From Stomorhina lunata (taxonomy: Eukaryota; Arthropoda; Insecta; Diptera; Rhiniidae), in the NCBI GenBank assembly GCA_933228675.1, contig OW121742.1, positions 39,655,255 through 39,719,254 of the forward strand: a DNA stretch of 64,000 nucleotides. The letters are read 5' to 3'. Shown here piece after piece: positions 26,205 through 37,855 of this stretch. Positions within the stretch are counted from its first letter, which is position 1, and each line of letters opens with the position of its first letter. A program made the translations under genes and the position numbers. Below the pieces are notes generated by a model that had not been told where the DNA came from, made no database searches, and saw nothing but the letters and a program-made list of their open reading frames with translations.

Positions 26205-26780
26205 TAAGATCCCAATTTATTACAATTATATATTATTGTAATAAATATTTTTTGATAAAACCAAAAAATGTGGGTGGGGAAACCTTTCCTTGACGCCTTT
26301 TTATGGTTGGTTATGCCATCATCTTCAGGAGGATTATCCCTAATTCTAGATAGCGAAAACCACATGTTATCAGGCATGTCACAAATTCCGTTCGGAATTG
26401 AAACCATTGCATAGTTCAATTCATATCGGAATGGTTTTAGGTTCTATAGATTCCGAAAAATTTTGAATGTCCAAAAATATTTCAAAATACGATTTTTTCA
26501 ATTGAAATCACAAAATCTATCTCTGTTTCAACAAATAACATTAGTTAATTATTAAAATTGTTCAAATATTGAATAAACAAAAAAAAAAAAAACGTACAAA
26601 TTAAAATTTAAAATTAAAAAAAAAAAATATTTTTTCATTCCGAAAAAATATTTCGCTCTACTTTTTCTGTAGTAGCAAAATACGGAATTCATTCCACTTC
26701 AAACGGAATTGGGACATGGCTGTTATCTTATTTGCAAGATAGAATAAATACGAATTATAGTGCCAAAACAAATATCAAAA
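26205..26780 (+). mobile_element. Dispersed repeat family 2, copy 1, with invertible core in orientation 1
   Basis: The outer left flank runs from ~26210 (TTTATTACAATTAT, then GAGGATTATCCCT and GCGAAAACCACA). The core is 26371-26720. The outer right flank reads ATCTTATTTGCAAGATAGAA. The core ends are inverted repeats: AGGCATGTCACAAATTCCGT on the left and the complement of CATGTCCCAATTCCGTTTG on the right. A second copy at 36750-37305 has the same flanks but the core reversed. There is no coding capacity. Confidence 0.8.
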
Positions 26781-27249
26781 TAAAGCGAAGATTATCATCT
26801 GAACAGGAACACACAAAATGTATCTTTCTTTATTTCCCACACTTTTGTTATTGCTTTTTTGGCGACTAAAGGCAAAAGCGCTATAAAGGGGATTACAAAA
26901 AGATAAAAAACAAAAGTTTATTTTAAAACTTAACACAGAATTGATTTTCGAAATCTGAACTAAAAATTTACATATTTGAAATACGAATTGTAACATTTAA
27001 TGTGTAAAATATTCATTCTAAATTTTTTCAAAATTTACCTATAAATTTCTTCTAAATAAACGATTCTTCTTCTAAACGACATATTTTTTAGAAGATTTGA
27101 AAACTTTACCCTTAACTTTTTAAAATCCCTTCTAAAAAGTAAACTTTAAATTTCGAAATCTGCCCAAAACATAGTTTTCTTTTTCGAAATTTTACCTGAA
27201 ATTTTGAAAGAAATAAAAAAATATAATATATATTATTTTTTAAAATCTT

Positions 27250-27875
27250 TCCAGCAAAACTTTGGTAATGCAATGTACTCTGGTAACATATTACCTTGTA
27301 ATGACTGTAACGTACCCTCCGCATTAATTATAAGTTATTACAGGAATAACTTAATTTGAATGCTAATTTTAACTGAATGGCCCGCGTTCAAATTCCACTA
27401 AGACCAGGTTTTTTTATTTTTTTTTTTTTATTAAAAAAGTTTTTTTTATGATTTTTGATTTTAACAAATTTAAATGTTACCTTCTGTAAAAAAAAATTAG
27501 AAAACTAACTCACGGTAATGAAAAAATAGCATCATGAGTCAATTTTATATAAAAACTTATACAAAATGGAAAATTTAATTTGTTTAAATTTAAAAATATA
27601 TATTTAGTGATCGCAGGGAGCTGAGTTCAAGCCCTGATGTTGTCATTAAAAAATTTTTTGAATTTAATTGAAAAGTATTTATTTTTTAATAAAACACCAA
27701 CAAAGAAAGACTTTGTTGTTGTTTTTCAATTGCTTATCCAAGTCCCTGCAATTGGTAAGTACTTACCTCAATTGACATCACCATATTAATGTAATGACTT
27801 AAACAGCTAATGAGTAAGTATCAATAGTTTAGCTGTTTATCTCATTATTTGGTAATGAAAAGTTTTGCTTGGTAC
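27250..27875 (+). mobile_element. Dispersed repeat family 3, copy 1 (inverted ends plus tRNA-like boxes)
   Basis: It starts CCAGCAAAACTTTGGTAATG and ends GGTAATGAAAAGTTTTGCTT, giving ~17-bp imperfect inverted ends. Two tRNA-like B-box motifs lie inside (CGTTCAAATTCC near 27390 and GAGTTCAAGCCC near 27625). A fuller copy at 45975-47276 shares both ends and both motifs. It is non-coding. Confidence 0.7.
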
Positions 27876-27879
27876 TCAC

Positions 27880-28380
27880 ATATTCGAAAATGAATTCAAA
27901 ATTGATAGAATGTTAAAAAACAACCTAAAATGCAAATGGGCGTAACTACACTTCTAGTTTTTTTTACAGTAGAAGCAAAAAACGTTATAACTTTTAAACT
28001 ACAAAAAACATTAAATCCAAATTTTGGAGTTGGGCCAACAAGGCGTCAGCAAAGATGATTCTAAAAAACATTTAGTTTTTGAGCAATTGCGAAAGGTCTT
28101 AAGTTAAATTTAAACCTTTTAAAATGCAAAAATATAGACGGTTCTAAAGACTTTTTCAGAATAAGAGTTGCGGCTTAAACGGTTAAAGATATTTGAATTA
28201 AATTTTATATAGTAAGAACAAAGGAGCTTTAGGGTTGATCTGTAGGCAAACAGATCAATGTATAGTCGGGAAGCTAATGTATGACAGAAAAAACAAAAGG
28301 GCTTAATTACAAGCTAAATATTTTCTGAAACCAAAAGAGCTTAACTACAATACAAATTTTTAGCAAAATTTTAAACATTT
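27880..28380. other. Spacer without recognised features
   Basis: Unique-looking AT-rich DNA. A short near-repeat, CCAAAAGAGCTTAACTACA / AAAAGGGCTTAATTACAA, lies around 28290-28345. No gene is supported. Confidence 0.35.
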
Positions 28381-28385
28381 TGTTT

Positions 28386-28600
28386 TTATACCCTTCACCA
28401 CCATAGGATCATAGCTTAAATGCAAACACTTCTATCAAAACGCACTAAATGAGACAAATATCACTTAAAGTCTCGTAAATCTGAAGATAATGACAATTTA
28501 AAATTTTTTTTGCATACGTAATTTATGTATGAAATTTTGCAAATTGTAATCAATTTGCTAAATTTCAAGATAATCGGTCCACATTTGATAGATAGATGTA
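28386..28600 (+). mobile_element. Dispersed repeat family 1, internally deleted fragment
   Basis: It begins TATACCCTTCACCACCATAG, then jumps to the interior of the 5725-6418 copy (AAAACGCACTAAATGAGACA, CTCGTAAATCTGAAGATAAT, TCGGTCCACATTTGA). The first third of the element is missing. Confidence 0.7.
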
Positions 28601-28854
28601 AAAAAAATCATTTTAATTTTTGTGTTAGTTACGCCCTTTGGCATTTTGGTGACAAGTTGATTTTTAGTATCTATCGATTTCAAGATGTAGAAAAGTGTCA
28701 ATTCGGCAAATAAAGGGAAGTTTAATAAATGCTTACATAATTTAATTTAAAGTATCTTTTGATATCATCCAATCAAAAACAAATAAAGTTGATAGTTTAT
28801 GTATTTTAAAAATGTGTCAATTTTTTTTTCAAATCAAATCCAAAATGTCCGATC

Positions 28855-29245
28855 GGGTTCCGCTTCCTACAGAAGTTTAACCTGAAAACTGGTTCGTAGT
28901 TCATTTTCTGTTATGTGGAGGTGTCTTCAGAGTGGAAGTACTATTCTTAAATCTTGAACTTCTCAGGATGCATCGAACAAGTGTTGGCAGTTTCCTTATG
29001 CACAAAAAGCTCTGGGCTTCAACCCGAAGCTGGAGTTATGTTCAATCTAGATCTTAAAGTAACAGGTAAAAAAATGTCAGAGTTTAAAAGGACATTTTTT
29101 ACCTGTTTTACATGAGGTTAATTGTGTCAGGTAGAGGGTTCTAAGTAGACTTTCTCTGCGAAGTTTCGCTAATAGCACCCTCCAATCCAATCTGAGTCAA
29201 TGTAACAAATAATACCATCTCAACCAGAACAGTCTTCTAGTTTTA
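28855..29245 (+). repeat. Isolated unit of the GC-richer ~300-bp repeat family
   Basis: The blocks GGTTCGTAGTTCATTTTCTG, GAAGTACTATTCTTAA, GCATCGAACAAGTGTTGGCA and GACTTTCTCTGCGAAGTTT recur in the tandem cluster at 31.9-33.7 kb. It is less AT-rich than its surroundings. No protein similarity was recognised in any frame. Confidence 0.65.
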
Positions 29246-30185
29246 CCAAAAAATAACAAAATTCCTAGTTTTTGGCCAGCATAAAAATTTAAAATTTTTC
29301 GAATTAAAAATTATTGACTTTAAATAGTAGAAATAGTCGCTTTACGAATTGAAACTATTTGATTAAACTTCTTCCCCTAAGTCCTTTTTAACTAATATTT
29401 CTTCCAATTTCACAAAAAATTAGTAAAACTAAAAACAACTTAAAACTCTATACAAAGTTTACTATGAACAGCAAACAAACATTTTATGTATTTTCGTAAA
29501 TAACAAACAACAACAAATTAAAAAAAAAATAAATAAAAAAACAAACAAACAAAAAAACACCTAAAAATACAAATTGGGATTATCTTTAACAAAATCTAAG
29601 AAATCCTTTACTAAACTGTGATATTAAAACAAACAAACAAACAAACAAAAAACCAACAAATGTGAACATCAATCACAAACAACAAAAAAAGTTTATGTAT
29701 TTAAAAAAAAAACAACAAAAATTATAAATTTTATTAAACATCTCATATAAAATGTAATAAAACACAATCTTATTGAACAAAAAAAAAGCAGAAATTAAAT
29801 AAATTAATTAAAGAATTAAAAAAAAGAAAATTTGTTATCAAAACATAGCAGGGAATTATTTAACAAAAACAAACAAACGAATAATTAAAGAATTAAAATT
29901 TAAACAAAAATGGCTGCAAAGAAGTATAAATTTAAAATTGAATTAATTGACAAACAATTATATTAGAGAAAACAGCAATTAATTGTAATTAATTAAAAGA
30001 TTTAAGAAAATGTCTTCAAAATGATTAAAACATCTACATAAAAAAATGTTCGTTATAATCAGAACAAAAAACTAAACAAAGAAAAAAATGCCTATAATAA
30101 TTTATAAAATTAATAAATTATTTAAAACAAAAAACTAAGCAAACCAAGAAAATTTTATAAAAATCTTAAAACAAAGTTTTGAAAC
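29246..30185. other. A/C-rich spacer
   Basis: Dominated by AAACAAACAAAC and AACAACAAA runs and poly-A tracts. No exon or bounded repeat recognised. Confidence 0.4.
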
Positions 30186-30329
30186 TTTAATATGTTATAC
30201 ACTGCCGGGCAAAAGATTACGACAACCACTGAATTAAACATTAGCTGTCAATATTTTATTTGTTTATCAAATTAGCTCATCAAATCTAAAAACTATGTTG
30301 AATATATTAATAGAACCTGAACCATGTTA

Positions 30330-31200
30330 CTTTATCTGTATCCATGGATATGGATGAAATTAGGCGTTCTGGTCGTGAGAATTCAATGTGATGTTCGTTG
30401 GACTAAGCACATCCTTGTGAACCGCCGTGGTATAGCAGGTTAGTCATCCGCCTAGCATACCAGAGGCCCAAGTTCGATCCCTGGCCAGACTCACTTGAAA
30501 AAATAAATTTTCAAAAAAAGCGGCGGCTCACCTCATAACTCAGCTAGCCACTGGTTATTGAGTATTAGGCTATGTAAAACTTCTCTAACTAATGCATTTG
30601 CCGTTCGGAGCCGGCGTTAAAACGTAGATCCCTTTCAATGAGTCTAAAAATAGAATCGGATGCAGCTCATTGTCTGAGAGAAGTACCCCTTGTTCCAATT
30701 GGAATGTTGTCGGGGAATTATATATATATAAGCACATCCTTCAAGTGTCGAAAGAAGCATTTAAGTCGGTTTTTTAAAACGGTGTAAGAGGTACTTCCTT
30801 TCAACTGTTCTTCTCAAAATCTACACCGCCTGTATTCAACCAAAAATGGAATACAACACTCATGTGCCTCTAAGTCTATTTTGAAGCTTCTCGACCGGGT
30901 ACAGGAGATGTCGAAATTTCACCGCCGCAACCTTATGCCTCCGCAAGTTACGCTCTTCTTTAAGTAATTCATTGGGATGTTTTCGAACGATATCAAGTAT
31001 CTCGTTTCCGAAATCCAAAGATTCTTACGCAACACACACCGAAGAGGAAATTTAATCTTTAGCAGTACTTTACGTTAGGGGAACTCACTCCCCGCGGAAG
31101 ATTTTCTGCCAGTTGCAATATAGGAAAATTCAAATCTATGTTCAGAAACACTATTCCCTCATTCCTCCTTCCCACAATATATTATCCTAATTCCAACACA
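30330..31200 (+). pseudogene. Jockey-like LINE reverse transcriptase 3' relic, split by a SINE
   Basis: Before the SINE the plus strand reads GVLVVRIQCDVRWTKHIL. After it the frame resumes with QVSKEAFKSVF, then YSTKNGIQH, then SKSILKLLDRVQEMSKF, HRRNL and NTHRRGNLIFSSTLR followed by NSLPAEDF. This is the well-known C-terminal end of jockey-clade reverse transcriptases (LDRVQ-RA..., THRRG..., WNSLPAEVF). In-frame stops replace conserved residues, including the W of LRLWNSLP, and frames change near 30800 and 31110, so the element is dead. Its 5' part is not found. Confidence 0.8.
30417..30728 (+). mobile_element. tRNA-derived SINE (312 bp) with a perfect 13-bp target duplication
   Basis: It is flanked by TAAGCACATCCTT at 30404-30416 and 30729-30741. 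The head (30421-30495) is tRNA-like: an A-box region GTGGTATAGCAGGTTAGTC and a B box AGTTCGATCCC. The body then contains GCCGTTCGGAGCCGGCGT and the 3' end is a short TATATATA run. It inserted into the LINE relic; removing it restores the LINE reading (WTKHIL-QVSKEAF). Only the head recurs at 60199-60282. Confidence 0.88.
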
Positions 31201-31249
31201 ATGCATAGCAAAAGTAGGGGTCATTCCCTTTGGGGTACCTGTAAGTGGT

Positions 31250-31915
31250 ATAAAAGATAAACTTCTAGACTACTAGTGGTAAAGCGGTCTATTAGAGCCA
31301 CGCAGTTGCTTCAATAAATGAAAATACCTACATATTTTATAAATTATATTCGACAGATAAGACAAATCGTGTAGAAAAAAGGGAGCCTGATGACGAGTAC
31401 TGAGGTTTGCTACGGCAGGGTAATAAGGAACTGTTTCTGAAGTCTGAAGGTTAAACTCTTAGCATTTAACTCAAAAACACACTGTACATCGTTCCCGCAT
31501 TGTTCTTAAGAACTTCGATGAGTTAATGGGAGTAATTTATTTATTATATTATATTTATTGTCTCTCCCCTCTCGGAGAAGATAGCTCCATCAGAACTGCT
31601 TCTATCGATGACAACCGTCACAAGATGGCCTATCTCGCTGAATTATCTATATATTATTATCTACCTACTACACAAAACAAGAGGTAGGGACGACCTGTGC
31701 GCGTATTCAAGGTTGACCAACACGTTCCTGACGTCATGAGATGTGTCGCTTTCAAATGAGACCAATACCAACACTCTCAGTGATGGTACACCAAAGATGC
31801 ACGTATTTAAGTCTTTAAAATGGCTCTCCTGAACAAAATCCTTAGGTGCCTTTCTATTTTGCGCGTCACATATCAATTTTGTTGATAGTCTTGCTCTGAC
31901 CGTTGCCATTTAGTC
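31250..31915. other. Spacer between the LINE relic and the tandem cluster
   Basis: Composition is more balanced than most of the window. A TTATTATATTATATTTATTG run lies near 31540. No coding similarity recognised on either strand. Confidence 0.35.
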
Positions 31916-31919
31916 GCAT

Positions 31920-33740
31920 TTTTGTACTCTGAGTAAAACTTGAACTGAAGTTCAGGTCTCCCTTTGACTGCATTCTTTTTTAAGCAAGGATATAAGTAGG
32001 CGTGTTGTCAAGCTGCTTCAGCTTCAGGGGTAACTTGCTACAAAAGGTCGACTTGAGATCTAGGGAGGAAGTACTGTTCTCAACTTTAGAACTTCTAGGA
32101 GTGCATCGAACAAGTCTTTGCAGTTTAGTTATGTGCAGAAAGCATTCCGTATCCGTTACTCCGAAGAAAAATATTTTCGAATCCCAATGCTTTAACCATA
32201 CAACTTGACCGGAAGTTCAGCCATTATTGTGACACTCCTCGCTTTGGCTGCAGTAAGGGTATCAGTAGGTGTGTTGTGAAGCTGCTTCAGTATTATTTCA
32301 GCAGCGTGCTGTTGGAGGAAACCTAGTTCGCAGTCTATTTTCTGTTAAGTGAAGGAGTCTTCACAGCAAAAGTACTATTCTCAACCCTAGAACTTCCAAG
32401 AGTGCATCTAACAAGTGTTCGGAGTTGCCTTATGGACAGAAAGCACTGGTCGTTACTCCGTATCCATTACTCTGAAGGTAAATATTTTCGAATCCCAATG
32501 TTTTAACCATACAAATTCGAAACATTTTATTTTCAAACCGAGATACGGCGTAACCCCCCTGGGCTTGAACCCAAAGCAGAAGGTATGGTCAATCCAGATC
32601 TTCGGTTCAAAGCTCAAAGGCACTTTGTTGCATTTACCTCTTTAACATGTGATTTATTGTGTCAGATAGACTTTCTTTCCGAAGTTTGGCTATAAGTACC
32701 TCCAAACCAATTTGAGTCACAATAGCAGATCGCTTACCGTGGCCAGAGACTGACACCGTGGGAATGGGATCCTTACTTTCACCGTGGGAATGGGATCCTT
32801 ACTTAACCTTATGCACAGAAGGAACTGTCTTCGAACCGGAAGCAGGAATGATTTGACCATACCTATCCAGATCTTTAAGACCACGGTTCAAAACTAAGAG
32901 ACACTTTCTTCTTTTTACCTCATACGTGCGGTTTATTGAGGCAATTAGAGGGTCTGGACTTGGCAGACTTTCTCTCCGAAGTATACTCCAAACCTATTTA
33001 AGTCACAGTAGCAGATCACTTACCACGGCCAGAGACTGACACCGTGAAATAGGATCCTTCTTTGTATGGTATGCATTTTTTTCGAAGTGCCAATTCAAAT
33101 GGAGATACTGCCTCCTGACTGGGGTACAGAAAAAGATCTCAGGGCCGTCCAATATGAGAAACAGATGAACTGTAGATTTATGACACTTATGGACAGAAAG
33201 CGCTGGGTTTGAACCCGAACCAAGACGGATTTGACCTTACTAATCCAGATCTTTAAATCCATTGTTCAAAACTAAGAGACACTTTCTTCTTTTTACCTCA
33301 TACATGGGGTTTATTGAGGCAGTTAAAGGGCCAAGACCTAGTTGGGGGGCAGACTTTCTCTCTGAAATGTACTACAAACCTATATGAGTCACAGTAGAAG
33401 ATCACTCAATACGGCCAGAGTCTGCCACGGTGAAATGAGATCCTTACTTTCGGAGGTATGCATTTTTTCCTAACTGCCAGGTCAAATGAAGATATTGCCG
33501 CGTAACTGGGGTACAGAGATAGATCATCACAACCAATATGAGAAAGAGACGAACTGTGGATTTGAGGCAAAATCTGCATCTTAGTGTTGTCAGTTTTGAT
33601 GGTTAAGTATTAACTGACCGTCCAATATGGGAAGCAGACGCTAATTTAGGTTGGGATGGATAGTTCTTGGTGGAGCTCTCCTAAGACTTTTAGATATGGA
33701 TGAACCTACTGAAGATACAAATAATACTATCTCAGCCAGC
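31920..33740 (+). repeat. Cluster of diverged ~300-bp tandem repeats, GC-richer
   Basis: Recurring blocks: CAAGTGTTCGGAGTTGCCTT-like, GAAGTACTGTTCTCAA, GACTTTCTCTCCGAAGT (32945-33360), GGCCAGAGACTGACACCGTG (32740, 33030 and a variant at 33412) and CCTTACTTTC. Units are 40-400 bp apart with indels. There are no long open frames and no recognised protein, so it may be an untranslated or terminal part of a degenerate retroelement. Confidence 0.65.
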
Positions 33741-33744
33741 ATAG

Positions 33745-35620
33745 CCTTATAGCTCATGCATTGCGACAGGATGACCACAACAGTTCTATAACTATTGCCT
33801 CTTATCGACCTATTTCAACGCAAATTGCCTAATCTTATGTTTCATCAACTTCAACTGGATCCGGAACATGTTGCATATTCGATATCAATATTGTTGGTAG
33901 AAGTTTTGGCACGTACTGCCAACACATCTGTTAATTTTGTTCTGGTTCTCTGGTAAAAATCGGTTCTCTGGTAAAAATGGCTTAAGTTTAAAGTTGGATT
34001 CACAAGAATACAATTAAATCTTCATTCGGGACAAAAAAAAAAAAAGAACGAAATTACTTTCCCGACAACCCAATAAACTTTTATTTGAAATTTCTTTATC
34101 AGATGAGTCAAAATTTGAGGTGCAGTCCAATTATAAATCCCTATTCCCGGTGAATTTTTACACTTTTCGTTATTCCGCTATTATAAATAAAATCTCGCGT
34201 GGAAAATGTTCACTTTTCGCTCCAAGAAACTTAAAAAATCGGAATTGAAATTCCCTTTCACTTAAACCTATTCTCCCCTTTAGTATATAAAAAGGACAAA
34301 AATTTAACGTGAAAAACTGTCTCACGGGGAATTAAACATACTAGGAATGTTTATAATTCTAAGGCCAAATCGTCGCATTCAATATCGATCCAAAACTCAG
34401 ACTTTTAAAAAAATATTGTGTAACATACCTTAGGGATTTTTAAAATAATTAATTTGTAAAAATTTTAGTAAAAATTGATATCTAAATATAAATCTTTGTT
34501 TGTCAAAACATTTAGTTTAAATAAAGTTTTATTACTATCAAAAAAATTTTGACAAAAAAGCTATAATGTGAGAACATTATATATTATTTTAATTATCCTA
34601 AAAGTATGCTACATTAATGTGTCTGAAATATCTTACGATCGATTTTGAATGCGGCGAGTTGCCAACTGCTAATGAATTTAGATTTGTTATTTCTTTAATG
34701 AGTTTAATTTGTTCTATTCATAAGTGTCATATAATAAATAAACAAAATAAGCTATGGCACAAACAAAGAAAGTAATGCCTGCGACAAATTATTGCCGATA
34801 GCCAAAGTTTAATTTAGTTGGTGTCGTAATTTCAAAAACGGCAGTGTAATATAAAAACAATAAAACTATTATCATTAAAACTTATAAAAATAGTCTCAAT
34901 TTTTTGTTAAATAAATTCAATAAAACGTCCAAATTTTATAGTTAAATAAAATTTTGTTTTAAGATTTTTTATAAAATTTTCTCAAAATTGATTGAAATAA
35001 TTATGAAGTGTTTAAGAATTAGAGAAAAAAAAACAACAACAAAAATATCTATTTCAAATAAAATATTTATTAAAATTCAATCATAAATGTTTCTAATTTA
35101 ATATTAAAGTCTAAAAGTAAATAAATAAAATTTGTAAAACTAGTAATAAAATTTAATATTTTTTGCCATTTAATTTTTAAAATTTTATTTCAGGCAAAAA
35201 CCTAAAAGAAATTACATAGTTTATATAAATTTTCTCTTGTTTTGCTTTTTTTTTAGAAAAACTATAAACTTTTTAAAAAGAAATGCTTAGTTTTTTTATA
35301 ATTTAATTAATAATTTTTATTCTTTTGTAATTTATAATTAATGTTACTAAATGTTACTACAAAGCATAATTAATAAATAATTAATCAAATGCAATATCAT
35401 TATTAAATTTTAATATTATATAATTAATCTACAAAAATATATGATATAAAAAGAAAAAAAAACAACCTAAAAATTACATCAATATTATTATATAAAACAT
35501 TGTAGTAATCGTAATAAAAAAAACAACAACAACACACATTTTAATAAAATTGGAAAGTAAAAACTATTAAATTGGTCTTTGACATTTAGTTGGAAATTAA
35601 GTAAGTATTATCTACAACTA
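33745..35620. other. Spacer, mostly AT-rich, no feature recognised
   Basis: 34080-34330 has a patch with CGTGGAAAATGTTCACTTTT and CTCACGGGGAATT that could be an unlisted repeat. The remainder is very AT-rich. An 18-bp match (TCCTAAAAGTATGCTACA) links 34600 to 16600. No gene seen. Confidence 0.35.
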
Positions 35621-35624
35621 CCAT

Positions 35625-36745
35625 TTTTTTAGAAAATTTTTCGTTATAAAAATTTTTCTATAGAAAATTTTTCGTTATAAAAATTTTTCTATAGAAAATT
35701 TTTCGTTAAAAAAATTTTTCTATAGAAAATTTTTCGTTATAAAAATTTTTCTATAGAAAATTTTTCGTTATAAAAATTTTTCTATGGAAAATTTTTCGTT
35801 ATAAAAATTTTTCTATAGAAAACTTTTAGTTCTAAAATTTTTTCTATACTCAATTTTTTGTTATAAAAATTTTTCAATAGAAAACTTTTCGTTATAAAAA
35901 TTTTTCTATAGAAAATCTTCCGTTACAAAATTTTTTTTATAGAAAATTTTTCGTTATAAAAATGTTTCTATTGAAAATTTTTCGCTATAAAAATTTTTCT
36001 ATACAAAATTTTTCGGTATAAAAATTTTTCTATAGAAAATTTTTCGTTATAAAAATTTTTCTATAGAAAATTTTTCGTTATAAAAATTTTTCTATAGAAA
36101 ATTTTTCGTTATAAAAATTTTTCGGTTTAAAAATTTTTCGGCTTAAAAATTTTTCTATAGAAAACTTTTAGTTCTAAAATTTTTTCTATAGTCAATTTTT
36201 TGTTATAAAAATTTTTCAATAGAAAACTTTTCGTTATAAAAATTTTTCTATAGAAAAACTTCCGTTACAAAATTTTTTTTATAGAAAATTTTTCGTTATA
36301 AAAATGTTTCTATTGAAAATTTTTCGCTATAAAAATTTTTCTATACAACATTTTTAGGTATAAAAATTTTTCTATAGAAAATTTTTCGGTATTAAAATTT
36401 TTCTATAGAAAATTTTTCGTTATAAAAATTTTACTATAGAACATTTTTCGCTATAAAAAGTGTTATAAAGAAAATTTTTCTTTATAAAAATTTTTCTGAA
36501 AAAAAATTTTTCGTTATAAAAATTTTTTATTAAAAATTTTTCAGTGTAAAATTTTTTCTACAGAAAATTTTTAGGTATACACATTTTTCTTTAGAAAATT
36601 TTTCGGTATAAAAATTGTTTAAAGAAAATTTTTCGATTTAAAAATTAGTTGTAGAACAAATTTGCCTTAAAATTTTTTATAGAATATTTTTCTATAGAAA
36701 ATTTTTCGTTATAAAAACTTTTCCATAGAAAATTTTTGATTATAA
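35625..36745. repeat. Satellite array C, CGTTATA-linker type (about 31 bp units)
   Basis: Repeated units of AAAATTTTTCTATAGAAA joined by TTTTTCGTTATAAA. There are ~35 units, with a variant block (TTTTAGTTCTAAAATTTTT, then CAATTTTTTGTTATAA) appearing twice, ~350 bp apart, evidence of an internal duplication. The array is interrupted at the right by a dispersed element (36750-37305). Confidence 0.92.
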
Positions 36746-36749
36746 AAAT

Positions 36750-37305
36750 CAGAATTTATTACAATTATTTATTATTGTAGTAAATAGTTTTTTGATAAAA
36801 GTTAACTTTCCTAGACGCCTTTAGAAGGTTGGTTAGGCTATCTCTTCAAGAGGATTATCCCTCATTCTAGACAGAGCGAAAACCACACATTATCAGCCAT
36901 GTCACAGAACTCAATTCCGTTCGGAAGTGGAATGAATTCCGCACTTTGCTTCTATTGAAAAAGTAAAACGAAAAAATTTTTCGGAATGAAACCACTTTCT
37001 ATTTTCAAAGTGGAATTGAATTCATATGTTTTTAGTTGTTTATTCAATATTTGAACAATTTCCTCAATTAATCAGTGTTTTTTGTTAAAACAAAGATAGA
37101 GTTGAAAATTTCAATTAAAAAAATCTTATTTTGTACTGATTTTGGACATTTAAAATTTTTCGGAATCTATAGATCCTAAAACCATTTCGATCGGAATTCA
37201 ACTACGGAATGGTTTCAATTCCGAACGGAATTCGTGACATGCCTGTATATCTTATTTGCAGGACAGAATAAATGCGAATTATTGTGTCAAACAAGTATTT
37301 TAAAG
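36750..37305 (+). mobile_element. Dispersed repeat family 2, copy 2, with invertible core in orientation 2
   Basis: The outer flanks match the 26205-26780 copy in the same orientation (TTTATTACAATTAT, GAGGATTATCCCT, ATCTTATTTGCAGGACAGAA). The 350-bp core (36895-37244) is reverse-complemented: its left end reads GTGGAATGAATTCC, the complement of the right end of copy 1, and its right end reads AATGGTTTCAATTCCGAACG, the complement of the left end of copy 1. It sits inside satellite DNA. Confidence 0.82.
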
Positions 37306-37309
37306 TTTG

Positions 37310-37855
37310 TATTAAAAATTTTTCAGTATAAAATTTTTTCTATAGAAAATTTCTCGGAATAAAAATTTTTAGGTATACAAATTTTTCTATAGAAAATTAT
37401 TCGGTATCAAAATTTTTTTGTAAAAAAAATTTCCCGATATAAATAAAATATTTTGATAGAAAATTTTTAGGTATACAAATTTTTTGGTATACAAAAATTT
37501 TTATAGAAATTTTTTGGTATAAAATTTTTTTAAAGAATTTTTTCCGCCATAAATTTTTCTTTCGATAAAACATTTTTTTTTAGAGTAATTCGATATAAAA
37601 TTTTTTTATAAAAAATTTGTTGGTATACAAATAGAAAAATTTTTTTTATAGAAAGTTTTTCGATAAAAAATTTTTTCGATAAAAAATTTTTTCGGTATAA
37701 AATTTCTTTTACAAAAAATATTTCAGGATTATATATTTTATAGCATATATTTTTATAATTTTTTTTTAGTATAACAATTTTTTATAGAATTTTTTTTGCT
37801 ATGAAATTTTTTTATAGAAAATTCCTCTGAAAAAATACAAAAAATATTTTCAAAA
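37310..37855. repeat. Degenerate satellite, GGTATA/CGATAAA linkers
   Basis: This continues the array C style after the dispersed element, with drifted units containing TTTTTCGGTATAAAATTTT and TTTTTCGATAAAAA. Poorly conserved. Confidence 0.75.

Noticed and set aside
30421..30495. Functional tRNA gene
   Set aside because: A and B boxes are present but the acceptor stem does not pair, the anticodon arm is poor, and the segment is the head of a SINE with target duplications.
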